From DYQY01 sp964643725 (GTDB lineage Bacteria; Margulisbacteria; Riflemargulisbacteria; GWF2-35-9; DYQY01), in the NCBI GenBank assembly GCA_964643725.1, contig CAZXTL010000023.1:1-36113 (forward strand): a stretch of 36,113 nucleotides of DNA, read 5' to 3'. Positions 16,152-23,987 of the stretch are shown piece by piece. A program made the translations under genes and the position numbers. Below the pieces are notes generated by a model. That model was not told the origin of the DNA. It searched no databases and saw only the letters and a list, made by a program, of their open reading frames with translations. Positions within the stretch are counted from its first letter, which is position 1. The number at the start of each line of letters is the position of its first letter.

Positions 16152-17198
16152 ATGAAGAAGATATTAGTATTTATTATTCTGTTTTTTATAATGATTATTT
16201 GGTTAAATAATTACTTGTATAACCAATCTATATTAAATGCATCTTATACAAATCAATTACCAGTTCACAGAACTTTAGTTTTAAATATTTACGATTGTTT
16301 GCAAGGGTTAGGTACATATTATAAAATCGTAAAGCAGTTTAATGTTTATCCTCGTTATTCAGAAGAAAAACTTCAGAAGATGGTGTCATGGGTATATGAG
16401 AATATTCGTCCGCAGACCTTTGCGCCATCACCGGCAATACCAATTAATGATAATTTCTTTAATATGCTAAGAAGAGGTTATGGTTACTGCGATACTGATG
16501 CGCAGGCTTTTGATATGTTAGCTGTAATGCAGGGTTATAAAGTACATTCTGTTGCACTTTATGATATAAAGATTAATCAATCACCTCATACCTTGAATGA
16601 GATCTATTGGAACGGCAAATGGATTGTGTTAGATCCTTGGAAAAACATTATATTTCGTAATGAACAAGGTCAGCTATTGACTGTTAAGGACATTATTTCA
16701 CATCCAGAAGTGCTTCATAAGTATGGGTATCCTGATAATATAACTGCGGAAACATTTAGAGACAGTAATTTGCTTTATCCCTTTCCCTTACTTTCATTTG
16801 GTAGAATTATATCGAAAATAACCGAGAACAAGCAAAAGATTAAGCAGTTAAATTATTTTCAAAGTTCTTCAGTTGCTCCAAAATCTCAAAAAGAAGAGGT
16901 TAATGTTTCTCAAATTAACAAAGATAAGTTAAGACATACACTTATACTTTATAACAAAGCAAGGATGGCGGATGTTTTACAAAAAGACTTACTTGCCTAT
17001 AAATTGTACAATCAGATTGCTCCTATAGCGGGTGATTCTGTTTTTAATCAATCAGTTTCTTTTTATAAAGCGAGAGCTTTATTTAACAGCGGAGATAAAC
17101 AAGAGGCTATTAAGTTGTTTAATAATTTTGAAGTAGAGTATCCAGAATCTAGGTGGTTACCAAGTGTTAAATATTATTTACAGAAGATTAATGAGTAG
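16152..17198 (+). CDS. membrane-anchored transglutaminase-like protein with TPR-like C-terminus
   Basis: The 348-residue protein has an N-terminal membrane anchor (4-24), then an extracytoplasmic transglutaminase-like domain: GYGYCDTDAQAF gives the nucleophile C113, SPHTLNEIYW gives H146, and WIVLDPW gives D161, the ordered Cys-His-Asp triad. The last 100 residues look like TPR/YbgF helices (YNKARMADVLQ, ARALFNSGDKQEAIKLFNNF). ATG 16152 follows AAGGA (16140-16144); an upstream in-frame ATG (16101) overlaps the glycosyltransferase. Such proteins can be cysteine proteases, amidases or cross-linkers; here it may act on a glycan- or protein-linked substrate outside the membrane. Function is inferred only from fold and context. 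Confidence 0.75.
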   Translation: MKKILVFIILFFIMIIWLNNYLYNQSILNASYTNQLPVHRTLVLNIYDCLQGLGTYYKIVKQFNVYPRYSEEKLQKMVSWVYENIRPQTFAPSPAIPINDNFFNMLRRGYGYCDTDAQAFDMLAVMQGYKVHSVALYDIKINQSPHTLNEIYWNGKWIVLDPWKNIIFRNEQGQLLTVKDIISHPEVLHKYGYPDNITAETFRDSNLLYPFPLLSFGRIISKITENKQKIKQLNYFQSSSVAPKSQKEEVNVSQINKDKLRHTLILYNKARMADVLQKDLLAYKLYNQIAPIAGDSVFNQSVSFYKARALFNSGDKQEAIKLFNNFEVEYPESRWLPSVKYYLQKINE

Positions 17199-17865
17199 GT
17201 TATTTGGTTTTGGAGTCATTATTGCTTTAATTTGTGCAATATTTTATTTTTCTCAAGTTCCACCTGTACCTTCAGGTGAAAGAGTACAAAAATATTTAGA
17301 TGAAATTAATTTTGAGTTTAAAAACAGTAATTCTGTAACTGATATTCAAAAGATAACTGTTGTTCAAAAATATATTTTGGAATTAGCTCCAGTACTATAT
17401 AGAAAGGAAGGGCATGTTTGGGAAATAGATGAACTAGCTAAGATGAAGCATGGTTCTTGCTATGACCGCTCAAGAGATATAGAAACGTTACTTGCCAATC
17501 TTGGATATCAAACCAGACATATATATATATTGCAGAATAAATTTAGTCCAACATTTGTTAATTTATTTATTAGAAAGTTACCTTCGCACGCTGCTTCTGA
17601 GGTGAAAATCAATGGACATTGGTTATATGTTGATAATCTTAATTCTAATTGGAAAGCAATAGATGCAAAAGGTGATTTATATTCTATTCATGAGATACAA
17701 CAAGGTAAACTGAAGGCAACTAGTGATGTTACTAATTTACTTAGAAGTCCTTTTATTATTATCTATGGATTGTCATCGAGACATGGTAACTTTTATCCTC
17801 CTTATGTCCCATTCCCAGAACTCAATTTTTCTGAGTTCATAAGTGGTTTATTTAATAAAGACTAA
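17191..17865 (+). CDS. second membrane-anchored transglutaminase-like protein
   Basis: The 224-residue protein starts inside the last codons of its neighbour (ATG 17191, overlap 8 nt). It has an N-terminal hydrophobic anchor (4-22) and a compact Cys-His-Asp arrangement: HGSCYDRSRDIETLL with C90, SHAASEVKI with H133 and WLYVDNLNSNW with D148, each in the order seen in transglutaminase-like domains. It lacks the TPR-like tail of the upstream protein, and overall identity between the two appears low, so they may be distant paralogues working as a pair. It is the last gene before the asnB-flanking repeat and probably ends the transcript. Confidence 0.7.
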   Translation: MSRLFGFGVIIALICAIFYFSQVPPVPSGERVQKYLDEINFEFKNSNSVTDIQKITVVQKYILELAPVLYRKEGHVWEIDELAKMKHGSCYDRSRDIETLLANLGYQTRHIYILQNKFSPTFVNLFIRKLPSHAASEVKINGHWLYVDNLNSNWKAIDAKGDLYSIHEIQQGKLKATSDVTNLLRSPFIIIYGLSSRHGNFYPPYVPFPELNFSEFISGLFNKD

Positions 17866-17938
17866 TATTGACTACATAATGACAAAATCCAAATTATAAA
17901 TGTCAAATAAATCGAATAATGCCAAATCATTAATAAAT
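17866..17938 (+). repeat. A-rich dispersed element (single arm)
   Basis: The words AATGACAAAATCCAAAT, AATGTCAAATAAATC and AATAATGCCAAATCA belong to the A-rich arm of a dispersed element that recurs at 20289, 23716, 28380 and 29210. Here only the A-rich arm is present; the 220-300-bp repeat begins directly behind it, exactly as in the second copy at 20375, so the two repeats travel together. Confidence 0.65.
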
Positions 17939-18245
17939 TTGTCCCGGAGCTATCTGAGCGAATATAAAATCGTAGGTATTTCGACGTCATTTTATGGTGT
18001 TGAATAAGAAAACCATAGCAAGGCAATGCTCCTGCAAGTTGAGTGCTATATTATGAAGATGGTATTAGCTCACAAGGTGACTAGAAATATCCCAGATTTT
18101 AATGAAGTGAGTTTGCGTAGGGACTAGCGGATTGTATTTCAGCTCCACTTAATGAGCATTGCGAATTTAGTGGCTGACTACGAGAGCGAAGCTTGAGTAT
18201 AGGTCGGCAATGAGACATTAACGTAAAAGAATTTTAAAGTTTACT
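17939..18245 (+). repeat. long direct repeat, copy 1; candidate structured RNA or mobile element
   Basis: It begins TTGTCCCGGAGCTATCTGAG and is about 90% alike to copy 2 (20375-20606). There is no ORF. Possible stems: ATAAAATCG / CGACGTCATTTTAT (17963-17993), TATGGT / ACCATA around 17993-18019, and TGCTC / GAGTG (18029-18047, wobble pairs where copy 2 has Watson-Crick). Copy 1 carries an extra ~65 nt (18136-18200) that itself forms a CCACT/AGTGG hairpin and interrupts the stem that is perfect in copy 2. Its 3' end lies upstream of the asnB promoter. A long regulatory RNA, a MITE-like element, or both are possible; no known RNA family was recognised. Confidence 0.6.
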
Positions 18246-18260
18246 TTTAAAGAAAATAGC

Positions 18261-18325
18261 TTCTCGTCTTAACGGGAACGTCAGTAACGGTGACGAGAAC
18301 GATAAAACAAGCTACAATTTACCAC
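18261..18325 (+). promoter_or_regulatory. asnB promoter, leaderless type, with overlapping hairpin
   Basis: -35 GTGACG (18290-18295), 17-nt spacing, -10 TACAAT (18313-18318), then 7 nt to ATG 18326, so the first transcribed base should be at or next to the start codon. There is no Shine-Dalgarno. TTCTCGTC (18261-18268) pairs exactly with GACGAGAA (18292-18299), a cruciform or operator overlapping the -35. Confidence 0.6.
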
Positions 18326-20299
18326 ATGTGTGGCATAACAGGCTTTTGGCAAACAAATAGTATTTCAGAAAAATCCGCAAAAACAATTGCAACAAACATG
18401 GCACAAGCCATTACTCATCGAGGACCAGATGATTCTGGTGTTTGGATAGATGACAAGATTAGCCTTGCTTTAGCCCATAGACGCCTTTCAGTTCTTGACT
18501 TATCAGTGTTTGGCCATCAGCCAATGTTATCAGCAAGTGGACGCTATGTTATTGTTTTTAATGGAGAGATATACAATCATCTCGAAATACGAAAGCAACT
18601 AAGTAAAGAATCACAGTGGAAAGGCCATTCCGATACAGAAACACTGCTTGCCGGTTTTGAGGCTTGGGGAATTGAAGCTACGCTTCAGAAAACAGTTGGG
18701 ATGTTTGCTCTTGCTCTTTGGGATACGCAGGAACAAGTTTTGACTCTTGCTAGAGATCGAATAGGCGAGAAACCTCTTTATTATGGGTTTCAGAATAATA
18801 CCTTTATGTTTGCATCGGAATTAAAGGCACTTAAGTTACACCCAGATTTTATAGGAGAGATTGATAGAGATGTTCTTTGTTTATACCTAAGGCATTGTTA
18901 TATTCCAGCTCCTTTTTCAATTTATAAAGGTATTAAGAAGTTATTACCAGGCACCTATATTCAGTTTACAAGAGAAACCCTCTCCTCTAGGAGAGGGTGC
19001 TCCGAAGGAGCGGGTGAGGTTTATTGGAGTTTATCTTCAGTAGTGAACAAAGGGATTAGCTCTCCATTTGTAGGTTCCGAATCAGTTGCTGTTTCTGCTT
19101 TAGAAGAACAATTAAAACAGTCAATTGGTTTACAAATGATAGCAGATGTTCCTCTTGGGACATTCCTTTCAGGAGGGATTGATTCATCCTTAATTACAGC
19201 TCTAATGCAAATGCAGTCATCAGTACCCATTAAGACTTTTTCAATAGGCTTTAAGGAATCAGGTTATGATGAAGCGGTGTATGCCAAAGCTGTAGCCAAG
19301 CACCTTGGTACTGACCATACTGAGCTTTATGTTTCAGCTGAAGAAGCAATGAATGTGATACCAAAATTAGCAACTATGTATGATGAACCTTTTGCGGATT
19401 CATCGCAGATTCCAACTTTTTTAGTTTCACAGTTAGCACGTCAGCATGTAACTGTTTCTTTATCTGGTGATGCTGGTGATGAACTTTTTTGTGGATATAA
19501 TCGGTATCTTATAATTGATAAATGGGACAAGATTGCCATAGTGCCTTTTTTTATAAGAAAAATTATTGGAAAGATCATTAAACTTATTCCTGAAGCAAAA
19601 TGGGATAAAGTATTTGATTTGATTAAGAGAGTTAAACCGTTTCCATCAAGTATGGGGCAGAAAATATATAAGATAGCTTCTCGTTTAGAGAAAATAAATA
19701 GTATAGAAGAACTTTACTATAGTCTTGAGTCAGAAATTCAGAATCCTGCAGAAGTTGTGATTGGTAGCAAAGAGCCAAAATCTTGGTTAACAGAAACAGT
19801 ATTAAATTTGAAAGTATCTGATTCTCAGACACATATGATGTATGTGGACGCTATGACCTATTTACCAAATGATATTCTTGTTAAGGTGGATAGAGCGGCT
19901 ATGGCCAATAGTCTAGAAACACGTGTGCCTTTTCTTGATCATCGTATTGTAGAGCTTGCTTATAAACTACCTATGTCCATGAAGTTACGTAAAGGACAGA
20001 CTAAGTGGATATTACGACAAATATTATATAAATATGTTCCTAAAGAATTAATCGAACGCCCCAAAGCAGGTTTTGCTATTCCTGTTGGAGAGTGGTTACG
20101 AGGACCGCTTAAACAGTGGGCAGAGACCTTACTTAATGAGTCAAGAATTAATCAAGAAGGTTACTTCGACTCTAAGTATATCCATACTAAATGGCAAGAG
20201 CATCTCTCTGGTAAACAATCTCATACACCTTTCCTTTGGTCTGTACTAATGTTTCAGTCTTGGCTTGAAAACGAACGTTCATCTACTAAATCCAAATGA
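18326..20299 (+). CDS. asnB: asparagine synthetase (glutamine-hydrolysing)
   Basis: The 657-residue enzyme makes asparagine (or, in glycan loci, amidates a uronic acid) from glutamine and ATP. The true start is ATG 18326, because the mature enzyme must expose C2: MCGITGFWQ. The glutaminase half has THRGPDDSGVW, AHRRLSVLDLS, FNGEIYNH and ARDRIGEKPLYYG; the synthetase half has the PPi loop LSGGIDSSLITAL, SLSGDAGDELFCGYNRY and VDRAAMANSLETRVPFLDH. An in-frame palindromic repeat inserts about 14 residues at 218-231, between the two domains. The C-terminal STKSK lies in an A-rich dispersed element. Its position between polysaccharide genes suggests either sugar amidation or a cargo gene carried between two long repeats. 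All key residues are present. Confidence 0.95.
   Translation: MCGITGFWQTNSISEKSAKTIATNMAQAITHRGPDDSGVWIDDKISLALAHRRLSVLDLSVFGHQPMLSASGRYVIVFNGEIYNHLEIRKQLSKESQWKGHSDTETLLAGFEAWGIEATLQKTVGMFALALWDTQEQVLTLARDRIGEKPLYYGFQNNTFMFASELKALKLHPDFIGEIDRDVLCLYLRHCYIPAPFSIYKGIKKLLPGTYIQFTRETLSSRRGCSEGAGEVYWSLSSVVNKGISSPFVGSESVAVSALEEQLKQSIGLQMIADVPLGTFLSGGIDSSLITALMQMQSSVPIKTFSIGFKESGYDEAVYAKAVAKHLGTDHTELYVSAEEAMNVIPKLATMYDEPFADSSQIPTFLVSQLARQHVTVSLSGDAGDELFCGYNRYLIIDKWDKIAIVPFFIRKIIGKIIKLIPEAKWDKVFDLIKRVKPFPSSMGQKIYKIASRLEKINSIEELYYSLESEIQNPAEVVIGSKEPKSWLTETVLNLKVSDSQTHMMYVDAMTYLPNDILVKVDRAAMANSLETRVPFLDHRIVELAYKLPMSMKLRKGQTKWILRQILYKYVPKELIERPKAGFAIPVGEWLRGPLKQWAETLLNESRINQEGYFDSKYIHTKWQEHLSGKQSHTPFLWSVLMFQSWLENERSSTKSK
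18978..19019 (+). repeat. palindromic repeat inserted in frame in asnB
   Basis: CCCTCTCC-TCTA-GGAGAGGG, then GCTCC-gaa-GGAGC, then GGGTGAGG form two adjacent hairpins of a repeat class widespread in bacteria between genes. Here it is inside asnB and translated as TLSSRRGCSEGAGE (residues 218-231). A diverged copy with different loops lies in a spacer at 29260-29328 (CCTCTC...GGAGAGG...GGTGAGG). Confidence 0.85.
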
Positions 20300-20374
20300 C
20301 AAATTTCAAAATCCCCCACTGCGCTAAAGCTACGCGGGGCAGGCAAATAAATCTAAAATGCCAAATCAAAATAA
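20289..20374 (+). repeat. A-rich dispersed element with nested GC-rich palindrome
   Basis: AAATCCAAATGACAAATTTC overlaps the asnB stop codon, is interrupted by CCCCACTGCGCTAAAGC / TACGCGGGGCAGG (20313-20343), and resumes as CAAATAAATCTAAAATGCC. This is the same A-rich arm as at 17866 with a second, GC-rich repeat inserted. No gene is visible. Confidence 0.7.
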
Positions 20375-20606
20375 TTGTCCCAGAGCTATCTGAGCGAATA
20401 TAAAATCGTTGATATTTCGAAGTCATTTTAAGGTGCTAAATATAAATATCACAGCAAGGCAATGCTCCTGCAGGTTGAGCACTATATTATGAAGATGGCA
20501 TGAGCTCACAAGGTGACAAGAAATATCCCAGATTTTAATGAAGTGAGTTTGCGTAGGGACTAGCGGATTGTTAAGGTCGGCAATGAGACCTTAACATAAA
20601 GAAAGT
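20375..20606 (+). repeat. long direct repeat, copy 2; candidate structured RNA or mobile element
   Basis: It begins TTGTCCCAGAGCTATCTGAG and ends in the perfect stem TTAAGGTC-ggcaatga-GACCTTAA (20571-20594). Another stem, TGCTC-ctgcaggtt-GAGCA, is perfect here but uses G-U pairs in copy 1. Conserved blocks between copies include CCCAGATTTTAATGAAGTGA and GTTTGCGTAGGGACTAGCGG. Same strand as copy 1; together they bracket asnB 2.4 kb apart. Confidence 0.6.
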
Positions 20607-20736
20607 TTAAGAATTCATTCTTGTAATCCCGTGTGCCTGAAGGGAATTAATAAAAAAAATGAGACCTTAACATAAAGAAAGTTCAAGAATTCATTTTTGT
20701 TATCCAGTGTCCTTCAGGCAATTAATAAAAGAATAA
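20585..20736 (+). repeat. 76-bp tandem duplication of the long repeat's 3' end
   Basis: Unit A (20585-20660) and unit B (20661-20736) both start GAGACCTTAACATAAAGAAA and end AATTAATAAAA. The core octamer is CCTGAAGG in unit A but its reverse complement CCTTCAGG in unit B. A further, shorter relative (GAGACCTTAACGTAGAAGAA) is at 29611. The rest of the spacer up to 20877 holds no convincing gene; a short ORF there is out of frame with the polymerase and lacks a start signal. Confidence 0.65.
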
Positions 20737-20842
20737 GAATATTTGATCAAGCAAAAGTAACAAAAGAGAGCAACCCCTTATTGAAAAGAAAGATTAGAAA
20801 TTCTTTTCTAAATATGCATCGTAAGTGCAACTTACAAACCAC

Positions 20843-20877
20843 TTCACTATTACCTATCATCAAGCTACAATTTAACC
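20843..20877 (+). promoter_or_regulatory. leaderless-type promoter of the Wzy-like gene
   Basis: -35 TTCACT (20843-20848), 17 nt, -10 TACAAT (20866-20871), 6 nt to ATG 20878. The 12-nt core GCTACAATTTAA-CC-ATG is nearly the same as before asnB. There is no Shine-Dalgarno. The hairpin GTAAGTGCAACTTAC lies just upstream (20821-20835). Confidence 0.55.
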
Positions 20878-22035
20878 ATGATTCTATCAGACCTACTCAA
20901 CTTCAGTTTCCTATCCATTATGCTAATCTTCGCTGTTGTTCATTTTAAACTAAGTCGCAATGTTTTCATCTTACTTGCTGGTCATTTAGTTTTAGTGTTT
21001 TGTTTAAATTACGTTTTGTTTAGTCCAACTTATTTAGGTGATCAGTTTACTTATTTATCTGCAGTTACTTATATCAGGTCAGGAGTATTTAATGTGTTTT
21101 ATCCAATAGCATTAAAGACACATGTTGCTGGAGCTTTAATGGCAGTAACTCCAGTTCCTATTATGAATTCAATATATGCCTTATCTATGGCTAACGTATT
21201 CTTATTTGTTGCAGTTTATATTTTGTTGCTCAAAAAGGGCATTTTGCGTGGGTTTAATAAGTTGTTTTACTTGTTGTATCCAAGCTTAGCCTTATATTCT
21301 GCTGTTGCCTTAAGAGATATGTGGATAGCAGTGTTTATGTGTTGGAGTGTTTGGTTGGTATATAAGAAGAAATATTTATTATCTGTTTTAGTTAGTCTTC
21401 CTTTAATTTTTATTAAATTTCAGAATCTTTTAATTTTTATTTTGTCTCTTTTTATTTTTCAGCTGTTCTTTCAAAGAAAAGTTAGTCGCAATAGATTAGT
21501 TATGATTATAGTATTTGTAGTAATTATTGCTCTTTCCCAATCCTTTTTTTCTATAAACAAAATAAATTTTTATCGGAGAGCTATGTACACGGAGAATCTT
21601 GCTACAGCTTCGGGTTCTGAAAAGGCGACAGATTCTTTTGTTCCTATAAATAACATAGTGGACCTTGTCAGGATAGGCTCCGTTAATGTTGTTTATTTTA
21701 TGTTTAAGCCATTTGTTTGGGAGAGCAGAAAGCCCATGCAACTTATCCAATCAGTAGAAAATTTATTTATGGCATGGATTTTCCTTAAATTATTTTTATT
21801 AAAGAGGAAATATCGCGTAAAATCAGATTTCCTTCGCTTCCTAACAATATATATAGTTATAGGTTTTGCTATCTATGGGCTGGTTGTTTTTAATTTCGGT
21901 ACAGCAGTGCGTTATAAATTCCCGTTTGTGCTAGTCTTTATTGTTTATTTTTATTACGAACTTGTTGCTAAACAGCCCTTAATTCTTAAGGAGAAGTTTT
22001 TTCATATAGGGAAAGGAAAGCAAAGTGGAAGTTAA
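20878..22035 (+). CDS. polytopic membrane protein, probable O-antigen/EPS polymerase (Wzy/EpsG-like)
   Basis: The 385-residue protein has about 9-11 membrane segments and one larger loop (about 220-275). It contains LGDQFTYLSAVTYIRSG after the second helix, YPSLALYSAVALRDMW in the middle and GTAVRYKFPFVLVFIVYFY at the end; the RD and R-rich motifs beside helices resemble EpsG and other Wzy-like polymerases that join flipped repeat units in the periplasm. Wzy proteins are poorly conserved, so the call rests on topology, these motifs and the neighbouring Wzz-like and GT genes. The start is ATG 20878 behind a leaderless promoter. The end overlaps the next gene by 11 nt. Confidence 0.65.
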   Translation: MILSDLLNFSFLSIMLIFAVVHFKLSRNVFILLAGHLVLVFCLNYVLFSPTYLGDQFTYLSAVTYIRSGVFNVFYPIALKTHVAGALMAVTPVPIMNSIYALSMANVFLFVAVYILLLKKGILRGFNKLFYLLYPSLALYSAVALRDMWIAVFMCWSVWLVYKKKYLLSVLVSLPLIFIKFQNLLIFILSLFIFQLFFQRKVSRNRLVMIIVFVVIIALSQSFFSINKINFYRRAMYTENLATASGSEKATDSFVPINNIVDLVRIGSVNVVYFMFKPFVWESRKPMQLIQSVENLFMAWIFLKLFLLKRKYRVKSDFLRFLTIYIVIGFAIYGLVVFNFGTAVRYKFPFVLVFIVYFYYELVAKQPLILKEKFFHIGKGKQSGS

Positions 22036-22612
22036 AGATTTGTTGCGGTCATTATTTAAATATTTATGGATTATCCTCGTTGGTTCGGTTATAGCTTTTT
22101 TGTTTTTCTTTTTTAGTATCCAGAATCTTAAGCAGACTTATCTAGCAGATGCAACACTTATGGTTATCGAATCAAAAGATGGGTTTAGCTTTAATAAATT
22201 ATTAAGTCAGCAGGATGTTGTTTTAACTATTATTAATAATCGTAAATTTATACAAAGGGTATGTAAGTTAAAGAATTTACCAGCACCAGAGAAACATGAA
22301 GCATTTAAAGTTGCAATTGAAAGAAATTCTAAACTTTTAAAGCTTAGTTTTACTGGCTTTAATAAGGAATCTGCTCTGCTTATGCTTAAGGGTATTATTG
22401 AATCCATTGACCCAATAAATGAAGAGCTTGAGTTAACCTCCCATAAACCACTTTTTGTTGTGTTAGATGAACCTTCCGTCAATCCAGTTGACATTGAAAA
22501 GTATAAGTTTAATTACCTTGTGATAAATACCTTGGCAGTATTCTTTACCTTAATTGCCATAGTTTTATTATTGGCTTATATTAAGCATGAGAAATCTACT
22601 TATGTTAAATAA
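22025..22612 (+). CDS. Wzz/YveK-like chain-length determinant protein
   Basis: The 195-residue protein has two membrane helices (about 12-33 and 163-185) that flank an extracytoplasmic segment, the Wzz layout; no C-terminal kinase is fused. The N-terminal VKDLLRSLFKYLWIILVGSV and YLADATLMVIESKDGFS match PCP-family starts, and the proline-containing DEPSVNPVDIEKYKFNYLVI precedes helix 2. It should control polymer length with the Wzy-like protein upstream. The start is GTG 22025 with AAAGG at 22013-22017, overlapping the polymerase end; its own end overlaps the next gene. It is shorter than typical Wzz (about 300 residues), so the periplasmic domain is small. Confidence 0.75.
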   Translation: MEVKDLLRSLFKYLWIILVGSVIAFLFFFFSIQNLKQTYLADATLMVIESKDGFSFNKLLSQQDVVLTIINNRKFIQRVCKLKNLPAPEKHEAFKVAIERNSKLLKLSFTGFNKESALLMLKGIIESIDPINEELELTSHKPLFVVLDEPSVNPVDIEKYKFNYLVINTLAVFFTLIAIVLLLAYIKHEKSTYVK

Positions 22613-23750
22613 TAAAATAGTCCTAATCGCTAATTCTTCATTTTACCTTTATAACTTTCGTCAAAGTTTAATAACTTCACTCAGTAAAGATGGTTACGAA
22701 CTTGTCGTATTAGCTCCAGATGATGATTATTCAGATAAGCTTCAAGAAGCAAAGGTTATTCCTCTTAAACATTTGGATAGAAAAAGCATGAACCCTATTA
22801 AGGATTTTGCTTTGTCCTTGGAATTATTTTCTGTTTTGAAGAAAGAGAAGCCAAGTTGCGTAATGACCTTCACTATAAAACCAAACATTTATGGTTCATT
22901 TGCTTGTGGTTTACTCAAGATTCCTTTAATAGCCAATATTACAGGTCTAGGATATTTGTTTATTAAAACAAAAAGACAGTTAGTTCATGTTTTTATAGAT
23001 TTTATGTATCGTGTAGCTTTTAGGTTTCCAAGATACTATGTGTTTCAAAATAGCGAAGACGTAAGTATGTTTATCTCTAGGTATAAGATTGGCTCAGAAA
23101 AGTGTTTAATAACACCTGGCTCTGGAATAAGCTTGGACAAGTATCAATATTCCAAACTCCCAGAAAGTAAAACTGATAGCTTCTTGATGGTTGCTAGGGT
23201 CTTAGTAGATAAAGGTGTGAAAGAATATATTACCGCTGCTACTATTTTAAAAGAAAAGTATCCTAACGTTAAAGTTACTCTAATTGGTCCAATTGATAGT
23301 AAAAATCCTGCTGGGATTTCTTTGCAAAAATTAAATAGTTTAAATGCAAATGATGTTGTTGATTATTTGGGAGAAAAGAAAGATGTTAGAGAATATTTAG
23401 CACAATGTAGTTGTTTTGTTTTGCCCTCTTATCGAGAAGGTACCCCGCGGACCAATCTAGAGGCCATGGCCATGGGTAGACCTATTATTACTACTGATGT
23501 GCCTGGATGTAGGGAAACAGTAGAAGAGGGGATAAACGGATTTTTTGTCCCTCCCAAAGACGCAAAGGCTTTAGCAGACGCGATGATTAAATTAGTAGAA
23601 CTTCCTTATGAACAGAAATTAGCAATGGGTAAGTATTCCAGAGCCAAGGCAGAAAAAGAATTTGATGAAAAAATAGTTATTAATAAATATCTGCAACTTT
23701 TGAAAACAATACCTGAAATGACAAATGACAAAGCCCAAATGTCAAAATAA
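22602..23750 (+). CDS. glycosyltransferase family 4 (PglA/CapM-like)
   Basis: The 382-residue GT-B enzyme has IVLIANSSFYLYNFRQSLI at the N-terminus, TFTIKPNIYGSFACGLLKIP and NITGLGYLF in the acceptor half, as in PglA- and CapM-like enzymes that add HexNAc to undecaprenyl-diphosphate sugars. The donor half has FLMVARVLVDKGVKEYITAA and PSYREGTPRTNLEAMAMGRP. I chose ATG 22602 over ATG 22587 because family members start right at the first strand; both overlap the Wzz-like gene. The C-terminal MTNDKAQMSK is encoded by an A-rich dispersed element and is probably not part of the ancestral protein. Confidence 0.88.
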   Translation: MLNNKIVLIANSSFYLYNFRQSLITSLSKDGYELVVLAPDDDYSDKLQEAKVIPLKHLDRKSMNPIKDFALSLELFSVLKKEKPSCVMTFTIKPNIYGSFACGLLKIPLIANITGLGYLFIKTKRQLVHVFIDFMYRVAFRFPRYYVFQNSEDVSMFISRYKIGSEKCLITPGSGISLDKYQYSKLPESKTDSFLMVARVLVDKGVKEYITAATILKEKYPNVKVTLIGPIDSKNPAGISLQKLNSLNANDVVDYLGEKKDVREYLAQCSCFVLPSYREGTPRTNLEAMAMGRPIITTDVPGCRETVEEGINGFFVPPKDAKALADAMIKLVELPYEQKLAMGKYSRAKAEKEFDEKIVINKYLQLLKTIPEMTNDKAQMSK

Positions 23751-23920
23751 TCATAAAATGCCAAATCTCTAAATGGTGAGAGAGCAGTGAACAGTAAACA
23801 GCAATAGATTCCCCCTTAATAAGGGGGATACCTTTGCAATAGCAAAGGAGGGGGATTAATTTGGATTTGATTGATTTAATGATTTATTTGTAGTATTTGT
23901 CATTGGGATTTTGGGTTTTA
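23716..23920 (+). repeat. A/T-rich inverted element with nested GGGGG palindrome
   Basis: A-rich arm 23716-23776 (ATGACAAATGACAAAGCCC, AAATGTCAAAATAATC, ATAAAATGCCAAATC) and T-rich arm 23857-23920 (GATTTATTTGTAGTATTTG, TCATTGGGATTTTGGGTTTT) are opposite orientations of the same words. Nested between them is CCCCCTTAATAAGGGGG / ACCTTTGCAATAGCAAAGGAGGGGG (23810-23855). The arm covers the last codons of the glycosyltransferase. No gene lies in 23751-24036. Confidence 0.75.
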
Positions 23921-23952
23921 TCTCAACCCTTAAATTCTTCAACTATTTGATT

Positions 23953-23982
23953 TTCCCCCTCTTGAGAGGGGGCTAGGGGGTG
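23953..23982 (+). repeat. short GC-rich palindromic repeat
   Basis: CCCCCTCTTGAGAGGGGG followed by CTAGGGGGTG is a repeat of the same class as the nested one at 23810 and the one at 35177. It ends just upstream of the promoter of the wHTH gene. Confidence 0.7.
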
Positions 23983-23987
23983 TGTTC

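Noticed and set aside
17939..18245. T-box or known riboswitch before asnB
   Set aside because: No T-box AGGGTGG-type block or other motif I recognise is present, and copy 2 precedes an unrelated gene.
20697..20948. 83-codon ORF before the Wzy-like gene
   Set aside because: It lies in repeat-derived DNA, lacks a ribosome site, has no family signature and overlaps the polymerase start in another frame.
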